A stretch of 13,190 nt of DNA from Atopobium sp. UBA6362 (lineage in GTDB: Bacteria > Actinomycetota > Coriobacteriia > Coriobacteriales > Atopobiaceae), in NCBI GenBank assembly GCA_002440065.1, contig DJRK01000015.1, positions 9,597 through 22,786 on the forward strand, written 5' to 3'. The position numbers were made by a program, and so were the translations under genes. Each line of letters begins with the position of its first letter. Positions within the stretch are counted from its first letter, which is position 1. This document shows, piece by piece, positions 1 to 6,911 of the stretch. A model generated the notes under the pieces. It made no database searches, was not told the origin of the DNA, and was given only the letters and a program-made list of their open reading frames with translations.

Positions 1-617
1 TCGCAGTAGATGCCCCAGGTGCAGTCGTCGAACTGGATGGAGCGGCAGCCGGCGGCGTAGAGGTCGGCGATGACGGTGCGGTAGGCGGCTGCGATGTCGG
101 CGATGAGCTGCTCATCGTCCGGGTAGACGGCGCGCAGGCTCTCCTGCTGGCCGTCGCAGCGGTCGAGCGTGACCTCGGAGAAGGTCTGGATGGGGGCGGG
201 GATGGTCTGGCGGGCGACCTGGCCGTCCTCCTCGAGGGCCTTCACGAACTTGAAGTGCTCCACGAACGGGTGGTTCTCGCCGGAGATCTTGCCCGTGACG
301 ACGGCGGTGTCTGCGGTGGTCTCCTCGTCGTGGAACATGTAGCCCGTACGAGACGTGCGACGCTCGATGCCCTGCAGGCCCCACATGAAGTCGAGGTGCC
401 AGTAGCTGCGGCGGAACTCGCCGTCGGTGATGACGTGGAGGCCGGCGGCCTTCTGTTTGGCTACGAGGTCGCGGATGGCCTCATCCTCGACGACCTTGAG
501 CCGGGCATCATCGATCAAGCCCGCTGCGTGGTCGGCGCGGGCCTGCTTGAGGACGTCCGGGCGCAGAAAGCTGCCGACGACGTCGTAGCGGAACGGAGCG
601 TTGTGGGTGTATGGCAT
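1..617 (-). CDS. 5-methyltetrahydropteroyltriglutamate--homocysteine methyltransferase-like protein (YxjG/YxjH type), partial
   Basis: This is the N-terminal 205 codons of a cobalamin-independent methionine synthase-like protein; the gene runs off the left edge and no stop is visible. I translated it from the complement of 617, where an ATG lies 6-7 bases behind a GGAAGGA ribosome binding site. Visible blocks are VGSFLRPDVLKQAR (residues 14-27) and ITDGEFRRSYWHLDFMWGL (63-81), both typical of the short, single-domain MetE-like family represented by B. subtilis YxjG and YxjH. The family is believed to make methionine by methyl transfer to homocysteine or a related thiol, using zinc held by His/Cys residues in the C-terminal part, which lies outside the window. 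A LysR-family gene sits directly upstream on the same strand, so regulation by that protein is plausible. The family call is firm; the exact methyl donor is not known from sequence. Confidence 0.88.
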   Translation of the reverse strand, partial: MPYTHNAPFRYDVVGSFLRPDVLKQARADHAAGLIDDARLKVVEDEAIRDLVAKQKAAGLHVITDGEFRRSYWHLDFMWGLQGIERRTSRTGYMFHDEETTADTAVVTGKISGENHPFVEHFKFVKALEEDGQVARQTIPAPIQTFSEVTLDRCDGQQESLRAVYPDDEQLIADIAAAYRTVIADLYAAGCRSIQFDDCTWGIYC

Positions 618-705
618 TGCGGTTCCTTCCAGACGATTCGTTTGACGCGATTCAGTCTGGCGGATGCCTGAGCTATATGGAACTACCGGTTATCTATTGA
701 GTCCT

Positions 706-720
706 ATAGCCTATGGCTAT
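706..720. promoter_or_regulatory. LysR-type palindrome upstream of the metE-like gene
   Basis: The bases ATAGCC-TAT-GGCTAT form a 15-bp inverted repeat with perfect 6-bp arms, and contain the T-N11-A layout of LysR-regulator boxes. It lies about 90 bp upstream of the metE-like ATG and in the same spacer as the end of the lysR gene. Binding by that regulator is an inference. No convincing -35/-10 pair was found for the metE-like gene, which would fit a promoter that needs an activator. Confidence 0.4.
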
Positions 721-741
721 GGGACTGTCTGAATTCATGAT

Positions 742-802
742 CATTCGGGAGCTTCGTCACACATAAACGGACTCCAACGCACATTCGGCTGCCTCGTCAC
801 AC
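742..802 (-). repeat. Pair A of a 21-bp repeat, 40-bp period
   Basis: Two copies at 742-762 and 782-802, read on the minus strand, start with GTGTGACGA and end with CCGAATG; only the middle five bases or so vary. The 19-bp spacer between them is not conserved. Together with pair B (895-955), which has the opposite orientation and the same 40-bp period, they form a mirrored array. The pair lies 20-80 bp upstream of the LysR-type palindrome, so an operator role is the simplest reading, but the binding factor is unknown. Confidence 0.7.
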
Positions 803-808
803 GCAAAT

Positions 809-822
809 CTCGCTCTAGCGAG
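809..822. promoter_or_regulatory. Short palindrome between the two repeat pairs
   Basis: CTCGCT-CT-AGCGAG is an inverted repeat with perfect 6-bp arms. It sits in the 92-bp stretch between the mirrored repeat pairs, next to an AT-rich patch at 823-850. It may be a protein-binding site; nothing else supports this. The rest of the 366-base gap (618-983) shows no open frame with a ribosome binding site. Confidence 0.25.
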
Positions 823-894
823 TAGTTCTAGTTCGAATATTTATTCACTAACCGGGCTTTTGCAAAGCAGCGGAGCCAGAACGGCCAAAACACC

Positions 895-955
895 GTGTGA
901 CGAAAGGCCCGAGCGCGCGGAAAAACCCGGCGACGTGTGACGAAGAGCCCGAATG
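895..955 (+). repeat. Pair B of a 21-bp repeat, 40-bp period
   Basis: Two copies at 895-915 and 935-955 on the plus strand start with GTGTGACGA. The second ends in CCCGAATG like the pair A copies; the first has diverged to CCCGAGCG. The 19-bp spacer differs from that of pair A. The second copy ends 28 bases beyond the lysR stop codon. Centre-to-centre distance between the two pairs is 153 bp. Confidence 0.7.
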
Positions 956-983
956 CGCCAGAGCATCGTCGTGCCACGTTCGC

Positions 984-1898
984 CTAAGGCTTCGGGTAGC
1001 CCTCGATATAGGTACGCAGGTGGTCGAGGTAGCGCGTGGCCACGCGGGAGAGCGGCCGCCCCGCGAGCTGCAGATAGCCGACCTCCATCACCTCGTCGGA
1101 CTCTAGCGGGACCGCCACGATGTCCGTCCCGTTGAGGTCCTCAGAGAGGATGCCCGAGCTCACGGTGTAGCCGTCGAGGCCGATGAGCAGGTTGAACAGG
1201 GTCGCGCGGTCGGTGACCACGATCTGCTTGTCGGCCGGCTCGATCGCGTGGAGCTCCTCGGAGAAATAGAACGAGTTCTGGATCCCCTGGTCGTAGGTGA
1301 GGCGCGGGTAGGGCGCCAGGTCGGCGAGCGTCACCTTCTCGCGCCCGGCAAGAGGCGAGCGACGGCTCACGAAGACGTGGGGCGTGGCCGAGAAGAGCGG
1401 CTCGAAGCGTAGCTCCGCGCGGCGCACCGCCTCGGTGATGACGTCGCGGTTGAAGTGGCTCCGATAAATAACGCCCAGCTCAGAGCGCTGCAGGCGCACG
1501 TCGTCGATGATGCCTTGCGTTGTCCCCTCGCGCAGCGAGAACTCGTAGCGCTCCCGCCCGACCTCGCGCACGAGCTCGACGAAGGCGTTCACCACGAAGG
1601 CGTAGTGCTGGCTCGACACGGCGAAGACGCGCCTTACCGGCGTGTCGCGCACGTACCGGCTCTCGAGCAGGTCGGCCTGCTCCACGACCTGGCGCGCATA
1701 GCTGAGGAAGCGCGAGCCCTCCTCGGTGAGCGTCACGCCGCGCGCCGACCGGTCAAAGATCGCGATGCCCATCTGCTCCTCGAGCTCGCCCACGGCCTTG
1801 GAGAGGCTCGGCTGCGAGATGAAGAGGCGCTTGGCCGCGGCGGTGATCGACCCCGCATCGGCGACCTCGACGGCGTACCTGAGCTGCGTGAGCGTCAA
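984..1898 (-). CDS. LysR-family transcriptional regulator
   Basis: A 304-residue protein of normal LysR length. Residues 1-60 form the winged helix-turn-helix (LTQLRYAVEVADAGSITAAA, then SQPSLSKAVGELEEQMG and FDRSARGVTLTEEG); residues from about 90 on form the periplasmic-binding-protein-like effector domain. I chose the TTG start at 1898 because GGGAGG lies five to six bases upstream of it in the reading direction and the protein then begins exactly where the family does. It is divergent from metG and precedes the metE-like gene on the same strand. A role in methionine or sulfur control, like MetR or CysB, is suggested only by these neighbours. The effector cannot be read from sequence. Confidence 0.92.
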   Translation of the reverse strand: MTLTQLRYAVEVADAGSITAAAKRLFISQPSLSKAVGELEEQMGIAIFDRSARGVTLTEEGSRFLSYARQVVEQADLLESRYVRDTPVRRVFAVSSQHYAFVVNAFVELVREVGRERYEFSLREGTTQGIIDDVRLQRSELGVIYRSHFNRDVITEAVRRAELRFEPLFSATPHVFVSRRSPLAGREKVTLADLAPYPRLTYDQGIQNSFYFSEELHAIEPADKQIVVTDRATLFNLLIGLDGYTVSSGILSEDLNGTDIVAVPLESDEVMEVGYLQLAGRPLSRVATRYLDHLRTYIEGYPKP

Positions 1899-1916
1899 CT
1901 TTCCTCCCTCGTGACA

Positions 1917-1944
1917 ATTTCATGCCAGGCGCCAAGCCTGTCAA
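1917..1944 (-). promoter_or_regulatory. Candidate lysR promoter
   Basis: Read on the minus strand there is a perfect TTGACA (-35, 1939-1944) and a weak TGAAAT (-10, 1917-1922) with a 16-bp spacer. The leader would be only about 12 bases, just enough to hold the ribosome binding site. The strong -35 with a poor -10 makes this moderate evidence only. Confidence 0.35.
1926..1940. promoter_or_regulatory. Inverted repeat in the lysR-metG divergent spacer
   Basis: CAGGC-GCCAA-GCCTG has perfect 5-bp arms and the 15-bp size of a LysR-regulator half-array. It overlaps the spacer and -35 of the candidate lysR promoter. Autoregulation by the LysR protein would place an operator here; this is an inference. 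Confidence 0.3.
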
Positions 1945-2002
1945 ATGAGAACAGAGTACAATCAATAAGTTATCGCCATTATTCCGTCATGAGGAGAAAA
2001 CC

Positions 2003-3616
2003 GTGGCAGACAAGCCGTCCTTCTTCATCACCACCCCTATCTACTACGTCAACGCCGCCCCTCACCTGGGCACCGCGTACTGCACCATGCTCTGCGACGT
2101 GCAGGCACGCTATCGCCGTGCGGCCGGCTACGACGTCAAGTTCCTGACCGGCATGGACGAGCACGGCGAGAAGGTCGCCGAGGCCGCGGCCAAGCACGGC
2201 TTCGCCACCCCGCAGGAGTGGTGCGACTCCCAGGCCCCGCTCTTCAAGGACCTCTGGAAGCAGCTCGAGATTTCCAACGACGACTTCATCCGCACGACCG
2301 AGCCGCGCCAGTACCGCGCCGTGCAGTACCTCTGGGAGCGCATGAAGGAGTCCGGCTACCTCTATAAGGGCAGCTACGACGGCTGGTACTGCGTTCCCGA
2401 GGAGACCTACTTCACCGAGAACCAGGTCAAGAAGGCCGACGAGGAGCACGGTACCCAGGGCCAGCACCTCTGCCCCGACTGCGGCCGCCCGCTGGAGCGC
2501 GTCCAGGAGGAGTCATACTTCTTCAAGCTCTCCGCGTTCCAGGACCGCCTGCTCAAGCTCTACGACGAGCACCCCGACTTCGTGCAGCCGGCTTTCCGCA
2601 TGAACGAGGTCCGCAGCTTCGTCGAGGGCGGCCTTACCGACCTCTCCGTCTCCCGCACGAGCTTCGACTGGGGCATCCCCGTCCCGTTCGACGACAAGCA
2701 CGTCACCTACGTGTGGTTCGACGCGCTCCTGAACTACATGACCGCCGTGGGCTACGGCGTGGACTCCGACGAGGCCCGCGCCGAGCTCGCCCGTCGCTGG
2801 CCCGCGCAGTACCACGTGGTCGGCAAGGACATCATCCGCTTCCACTGCGTCATCTGGCCCGCCATGCTCATGGCCCTGGGCGAGCCCCTGCCCGAGCACG
2901 TCTTTGCCCACGGCTTCCTCACCGTGCGCAACGCCGAGACGGGCAAGGCCGAGAAGATGTCCAAATCCCGCGGCAACGCCATCGCGCCCCAGGACGTCGT
3001 CGACCTCTTGGGCGTCGAAGGCTACCGCTACTACTTCATGACCGACGTGACGCACGGCGAGGACTCCGCCATCTCCTTCGAGCGGATGGAGCAGGTCTAC
3101 AACGCCGACCTGGCCAATAGCTGGGGCAACCTGGTCTCCCGCGCCCTCAACATGAGCGCCAAGTACTTCGACGGCAAGACCCCCGAGCTCGAGGACGCCT
3201 GGGCCGAGAAGGACAACCCGCTCCGCGCGATCGCGGCCGGCATCGAGTCGCGTTACGCCGAGCGCATGGACGTGATGGACTACGTGGGCGCCAAGGACGT
3301 CGTGATGGAGCTCGTTCACGCCGCCAACCACTACATCGAGGACACCGCGCCTTGGGCCGTGGCCAAGGACCCCGCCCGCGCCGGTGAGCTCAAGGACATC
3401 ATCGTGAACCTGCTCGAGTCCATCCGCATCTGCGCGCACCTCTTCACGCCCTTCATGCCCGTGACCTCGGCCGAGGTCCTGCGCCGCATGTCGCTCGCCG
3501 AGGAGGCGTCGACCGACGACCTCGCCCACGCCTGCGAGTGGGGCGGCCTGGCCGGCGGCGTCGAGGTCACGAAGGGCGACGCGCTCTTCCCGCGCCTCGC
3601 GTCTCAGGCGAAGTAG
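2003..3616 (+). CDS. metG: Methionyl-tRNA synthetase
   Basis: Class I aminoacyl-tRNA synthetase that charges tRNA-Met, cytosolic and essential. The 537-residue protein shows the nucleotide-binding signature HLGT (21-24, in place of HIGH), the FLTGMDEHGEK block just after it, a CPDCG pair in the inserted domain, and KMSKS at 318-322. The anticodon-binding helical domain follows. At this length it lacks the C-terminal Trbp111/EMAP-like tRNA-binding domain that many bacterial enzymes carry, as in short actinobacterial forms. The GTG start follows GAGGAG with six bases between; the ATG at 1989 is out of frame. The gene is followed after six bases by rsmA, so the two are probably cotranscribed. 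No T-box or other leader RNA fits in the 104-base spacer upstream. Confidence 0.97.
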   Translation: MADKPSFFITTPIYYVNAAPHLGTAYCTMLCDVQARYRRAAGYDVKFLTGMDEHGEKVAEAAAKHGFATPQEWCDSQAPLFKDLWKQLEISNDDFIRTTEPRQYRAVQYLWERMKESGYLYKGSYDGWYCVPEETYFTENQVKKADEEHGTQGQHLCPDCGRPLERVQEESYFFKLSAFQDRLLKLYDEHPDFVQPAFRMNEVRSFVEGGLTDLSVSRTSFDWGIPVPFDDKHVTYVWFDALLNYMTAVGYGVDSDEARAELARRWPAQYHVVGKDIIRFHCVIWPAMLMALGEPLPEHVFAHGFLTVRNAETGKAEKMSKSRGNAIAPQDVVDLLGVEGYRYYFMTDVTHGEDSAISFERMEQVYNADLANSWGNLVSRALNMSAKYFDGKTPELEDAWAEKDNPLRAIAAGIESRYAERMDVMDYVGAKDVVMELVHAANHYIEDTAPWAVAKDPARAGELKDIIVNLLESIRICAHLFTPFMPVTSAEVLRRMSLAEEASTDDLAHACEWGGLAGGVEVTKGDALFPRLASQAK

Positions 3617-3622
3617 GCGGCC

Positions 3623-4528
3623 GTGGCGTACTCGAGGCTCGCGAACCCGCGCGAGACCCAGGCCGTGCTCGCGCGCTTTGGCATGGCGACGAAGCACAGG
3701 CTTGGGCAGAACTTCCTCGTGAACGACGAGGTCATAGGCAAGATCGTGAACCTGGCAGAGCTCTCGGGCGACGACGTGGTGCTCGAGGTGGGGCCGGGCA
3801 TCGGCACCCTCACGGTGGCCATGCTCGGCCGCGCCCGCGCGGTCTGCTCCATCGAGGCGGACCGCGAGCTCGAGGCGGTCCTGGCCGAGACCTGCGCGGA
3901 CGACTCCGAGAAGTTCGCCCTGATCATGGGTGATGCCCTGCGCGTGGGCCCCGCCGACGTGGAGGCCGCGCTCGCAGGCTTGGGACTTAGGGACGGCGAC
4001 TCGGCGACCATGCCGAACAAGTTCGTCGCCAACCTGCCCTACCAGGTGGCGGCGACGCTCATCCTCAAGTTCTTCCAGGAATTCGCGAGCCTCGAGCGTG
4101 CCTGCGTCATGGTCCAAGCCGAGGTCGCCGACCGTATCTGCGCCGCCCCCGGCAACAAGACCTACGGCGCCTACACGGCCAAGCTCGCCCTGCTCGCACG
4201 CCCGACGGGGCGCTTCGAGGTGGGGCCTGGTAATTTCATGCCGCCGCCCCACGTGGACTCGGCGGTCGTGCGCCTCGACCGCGCCCCTATGGCGGACCCG
4301 GTCACGGGCGAGCCCATAGACGCCGCCCGCGCCGCGCGCGTTGCCGCGGTCATCGACGCGGCGTTTGCCCAGCGTAGGAAGACGATCCGCAACTCCATGG
4401 GAGCGAACGGCTTCGACAAGGCGGCGCTCGACGCGGCTTTCGCGGCATGCGGGATTTCGCCGACCGCTCGCGCCGAGACGCTTTCGCCGGAGGACTTCGT
4501 CCGCCTGGAGGGCGCGCTTTCCCAGTAG
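3623..4528 (+). CDS. rsmA: 16S rRNA (adenine(1518)-N(6)/adenine(1519)-N(6))-dimethyltransferase
   Basis: KsgA family enzyme that dimethylates two adjacent adenines in the 3'-terminal helix of 16S rRNA during late small-subunit assembly, using S-adenosylmethionine. In the 301-residue protein I see the family opener GQNFLV (28-33), the SAM motif EVGPGIG (55-61), and the catalytic NLPY (137-140). The block FMPPPHVDSAVVRL and a C-terminal helical domain follow. The GTG start at 3623 gives the N-terminal NPRETQAVLARFG stretch expected of the family; the ribosome binding site is weak, but metG ends only six bases earlier, so translational coupling is likely. The metG-tatD-ksgA association is common in Gram-positive bacteria; rnmV, often included there, is missing here. 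Confidence 0.96.
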   Translation: MAYSRLANPRETQAVLARFGMATKHRLGQNFLVNDEVIGKIVNLAELSGDDVVLEVGPGIGTLTVAMLGRARAVCSIEADRELEAVLAETCADDSEKFALIMGDALRVGPADVEAALAGLGLRDGDSATMPNKFVANLPYQVAATLILKFFQEFASLERACVMVQAEVADRICAAPGNKTYGAYTAKLALLARPTGRFEVGPGNFMPPPHVDSAVVRLDRAPMADPVTGEPIDAARAARVAAVIDAAFAQRRKTIRNSMGANGFDKAALDAAFAACGISPTARAETLSPEDFVRLEGALSQ

Positions 4529-4621
4529 CGCGGGGGAGGTGTACGGTCTTCTTTGTGCTGTTCACGAAGCCGTTGCTTGGGTGGCCGCTGCTTGCGGGGC
4601 ATACCGAAAGGGGAGGTAGCG

Positions 4622-5632
4622 ATGTCCGGGCTCAAGGTGCTCGACCAGATGATGCTTGCCGACGGCGAGCTCTTCCACAACTCCAAGGGGCGCGCCTGCC
4701 CGCTGCCCCGCCCTCTCGCCCCCGTGGCCGACACCCACGGCCACCTGGGGAGCCTTCACGGGCACGACCCCGCGCTCGCGCTCGCCCGCGCAGCCTTGGC
4801 TGGCGTCCGGCTGCTCGTCGTGCCCATCGACCCCGTGGACGAGTTCCCGCGCAAGTGGGCCGATGCCGACGAGCTCTTCCGCTTCCTAGACACCCATATC
4901 GCCATTGCGCGCGATTGCCTCGCCGAGGCGGCGGGGTCCGGCTGGGCGCCGCCCGCCTTTGATGGTTGGGACGCGCCCGAGCTCCTGGACAACGTGCACA
5001 TCATCGCGGGGGCGCACCCCTATGGCGCCGAGTGCTTCGACGACCGCGCCGAGGCGCTCATGCGCGAGCTCCTTGCTTCCCCCCGTTGCGTGGGCGTGGG
5101 CGAGATCGGCCTGGACTTCGGTCCCTACAACGAGGTCGACCCCGCGGCCCAGGAGGCGTGCTTCCGCCGCCAGCTCAGGATCGCGCACGAGCTCGATTTG
5201 CCCGTGGAGCTCCATATCCGCGACGGCGAGGACGACATGGTAGGGGAGGCCCATGCCCTCGCGGTGCGCGTCCTGCGCGAGGAAGGCGTCCCCGAGGCCG
5301 GCTGCGACCTGCACTGCTTCACCTCCGATGCCCGCATCATGGAGGATTTCAAGCAGCTGGGCTGCCGAATCGCCTTTGGCGGCGCGGCCACGTTCTCGCG
5401 TTCCGAGGACATCCGCGAGGCACTGCGCCTCTGCCCGGAGCACCTGATACTCTCCGAGACCGACTGCCCCTTCATGGCCCCCGTCCCCCTGCGCGGCGAG
5501 GAGTGCGAGCCGGCTATGGTCGCCATCACGGCGGCGTTCATCGCCCAGGTTCGCGAGGAGGCCGGCGTCGCCCCGGCGGCGCGGACGTATGCCGCGCTGT
5601 GGAGAAACGCCTGCGAGCTCTTTGGGTTGTAG
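4622..5632 (+). CDS. TatD-family metal-dependent hydrolase (DNase)
   Basis: A TIM-barrel amidohydrolase-fold protein of 336 residues in the TatD/YcfH family, whose members cleave DNA or RNA 3' ends using two metal ions. Probable ligands are H39 and H41 (THGHL), E161 (GEIGLDF), H198 (ELHIRD), H231 (HCF) and D281 (SETDCPF), all present in the family order. I chose the ATG at 4622 because GGGAGG lies five bases upstream; the frame stays open 69 bases further up but without a ribosome binding site. It is longer than most TatD proteins (about 255-265), owing to an N-terminal stretch of 34 residues before the HxH motif and an enlarged first part between residues 70 and 135. It is cooriented with rsmA across a 93-base spacer. 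Confidence 0.9.
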   Translation: MSGLKVLDQMMLADGELFHNSKGRACPLPRPLAPVADTHGHLGSLHGHDPALALARAALAGVRLLVVPIDPVDEFPRKWADADELFRFLDTHIAIARDCLAEAAGSGWAPPAFDGWDAPELLDNVHIIAGAHPYGAECFDDRAEALMRELLASPRCVGVGEIGLDFGPYNEVDPAAQEACFRRQLRIAHELDLPVELHIRDGEDDMVGEAHALAVRVLREEGVPEAGCDLHCFTSDARIMEDFKQLGCRIAFGGAATFSRSEDIREALRLCPEHLILSETDCPFMAPVPLRGEECEPAMVAITAAFIAQVREEAGVAPAARTYAALWRNACELFGL

Positions 5633-5679
5633 CGAGGGACTTGGGGAGCGCGTTTTTCTCGGTGCCGTAGGCTTCACGG

Positions 5680-5717
5680 GTTTCTTGGCGCTCTGCTATA
5701 GAAGGGCGCCAAGAAAC
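5680..5717. repeat. Hairpin with conserved loop, copy 1
   Basis: A 14-bp stem (one U-G wobble on the plus strand) closes a 10-nt loop TGCTATAGAA at 5694-5703. Neither side has a T run, so it is not a standard intrinsic terminator. The loop is shared with two more hairpins at 6689-6714 and 6763-6788 whose stems differ. It sits between the TatD gene and the NapH-like gene. A CACGG/CCGTG pair further out (5675-5679 and 5723-5727) could extend the structure. Confidence 0.6.
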
Positions 5718-5724
5718 AAAATCC

Positions 5725-5745
5725 GTGATTATCAGTCCAAATCAC
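5725..5745. promoter_or_regulatory. Inverted repeat upstream of the NapH-like gene
   Basis: GTGATT and AATCAC are 6-bp arms separated by nine bases, centred 75 bp upstream of the NapH-like start. The half-site resembles those of CRP/FNR regulators, but the spacing between the GTGA and TCAC halves is too wide for a classical site. It may be an operator for a redox regulator; weak evidence. Confidence 0.25.
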
Positions 5746-5809
5746 CGTTTTTTCTGCCCTAATACCCTGCTTCAGGAGGGCGGTAAGAAGTCCGTTCGAG
5801 GGAGGCTGC

Positions 5810-6634
5810 ATGTCGCGCGGCTATCGGGTCCCGGTCGTTACCTGGCTTATCTTCGAAGCCGTCGCCGTTGGGCTTTGGCTCGGATTGGGCAACATCTTCT
5901 ACCTCGTTAACTTCACCTACATCGGTACGTGCCTTGCTGTGGCGATGGCGCTCTTCGCGGCCGGCCATCGCGGGGCCCGTAGATTCTGCATGTTTGCCGT
6001 TGGCCTCTATATGCTGGTCTACCTGGGGCTTATTCGCGGAGAGAACATGCAGATCGAGGGATTCTGGTACTTCCTCTTCCTCGGGGTCTTCGAGGGGGCG
6101 ACCATCCATTATCTCGTCGCGAAGGTTGCCGGTCCCGTCGTCTTTGGCCGAGGCTGGTGCGGATACGCCTGTTGGACGGCGGCCTTCCTTGAGCTCCTTC
6201 CCTGGAAGAAAAGCCCCGGCAGAAAGCCTGGCCTCGGTATGCTCCGCTATATCGTGCTCGCGGGCTCCTGCATGCTCGTGCTCGTGGGGATGGCCGCGGG
6301 CGTCCTCAACGACCGTGCTATGTTCGCGGCTTTTATTGCCGGCAACGCCGCCTACTATGCAATCGGTATCGCGCTTGCCGCGGCCCTGCGCGACAACCGC
6401 GCCTTCTGCAAGTACGTTTGTCCCGTCGGAGCGCTCATGAAGCCCGCGGCGTATATGAGCAGGCTGCGCGTGACCTGCGACCACGGCAAGTGCGTGGGGT
6501 GCAAGGCGTGTCTCGCTGCTTGCCCCATGGACGTCGATATGCTTGATGATTCCCGTCGCCGCAGGAACGGCACCGAGTGCATCCTGTGCCTCGAATGCGC
6601 GAACGCCTGCCCCAAGGACGCGCTCAAACTGTAG
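5810..6634 (+). CDS. NapH/CcoG-like 4Fe-4S polyferredoxin membrane protein
   Basis: A 274-residue integral membrane protein with about six hydrophobic segments followed by a ferredoxin domain. Conserved cysteine motifs are FGRGWCGYAC (C117, C121), CKYVC (C200, C204), and two 4Fe-4S sets, CVGCKACLAACP (228-239) and CILCLECANACP (257-268). The layout is that of the NapH/NosR/YccM group, which passes electrons between membrane quinols or flavoproteins and a partner enzyme. The start follows GGAGG with four bases between. No reductase, FMN-binding or maturation gene lies next to it, so the partner is unknown. A general electron-transfer role is a family-level statement; substrate assignment is not possible. 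Confidence 0.85.
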   Translation: MSRGYRVPVVTWLIFEAVAVGLWLGLGNIFYLVNFTYIGTCLAVAMALFAAGHRGARRFCMFAVGLYMLVYLGLIRGENMQIEGFWYFLFLGVFEGATIHYLVAKVAGPVVFGRGWCGYACWTAAFLELLPWKKSPGRKPGLGMLRYIVLAGSCMLVLVGMAAGVLNDRAMFAAFIAGNAAYYAIGIALAAALRDNRAFCKYVCPVGALMKPAAYMSRLRVTCDHGKCVGCKACLAACPMDVDMLDDSRRRRNGTECILCLECANACPKDALKL

Positions 6635-6688
6635 CGGCTAGGGTCGTCTTTCCTTGGCGCCTGTCGAGAGCTCGGGGTTGCGGCTCCC

Positions 6689-6714
6689 TGCCACCCTGCT
6701 GTAGAAGGGGGGCA
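6689..6714. repeat. Hairpin with conserved loop, copy 2
   Basis: TGCCACCC pairs with GGGGGGCA (one A-G mismatch) around the loop TGCTGTAGAA (6697-6706). No T run follows on either strand. It lies 55 bases after the NapH-like stop codon, in a 254-base stretch (6635-6888) with no credible gene. Confidence 0.55.
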
Positions 6715-6762
6715 ACGGGCAAAAAGGCCGGAAATCGGTCTCAAACGCCGCCTTGTGCCCTC

Positions 6763-6788
6763 TGGCACCCTGCCGCAGAAGGGTGCCA
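6763..6788. repeat. Hairpin with conserved loop, copy 3
   Basis: TGGCACCC and GGGTGCCA form a perfect 8-bp stem around the loop TGCCGCAGAA (6771-6780). Compared with copies 1 and 2 the stem bases change in pairs while the loop keeps the pattern TGCYRYAGAA, which points to selection on an RNA or DNA hairpin. Confidence 0.6.
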
Positions 6789-6865
6789 AGATGCCAAGAA
6801 GCCCAGCCTACAATCCCTCCGCAAATCGCGGCGCATCCCCGGCCGTGCTACCATATCCCTTACCG

Positions 6866-6911
6866 AAGGCGACCCCCAACCGTTAAGGATGGGGGTCGCC
6901 TTGTCTTTTCT
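6866..6911 (+). terminator. Strong terminator-like hairpin overlapping the comF 5' end
   Basis: A perfect 13-bp stem (6866-6878 with 6890-6902) encloses an 11-base loop and is followed on the plus strand by a T-rich run, TTGTCTTTTCTT. This is a rho-independent terminator pattern for transcription arriving from the left; the reverse strand has no T run. Its 3' arm covers the most upstream plausible start codon of comF (6889), so it either ends the upstream transcript just before comF or controls comF itself. Confidence 0.7.

Noticed and set aside
742..955. CRISPR-like array (21-bp repeats with 19-bp spacers)
   Set aside because: Only two repeats per block, repeats in opposite orientation and imperfect, and no cas gene nearby; an operator array is more likely.
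1957..1962. TACAAT as a -10 element for metG
   Set aside because: No -35 at 16-18 bases; the only candidate is 13 bases away, so the metG promoter remains unassigned.
2513..4252. Long open frame of 579 codons on the minus strand opposite metG and rsmA
   Set aside because: It is a shadow in a GC-rich region: the protein is low-complexity (His, Gly, Arg, Val), matches no family, and the opposite strand encodes two certain genes.
4553..4621. Upstream extension of the TatD-family frame by 23 codons
   Set aside because: No ribosome binding site before the upstream start, while the ATG at 4622 has GGGAGG at the right distance.
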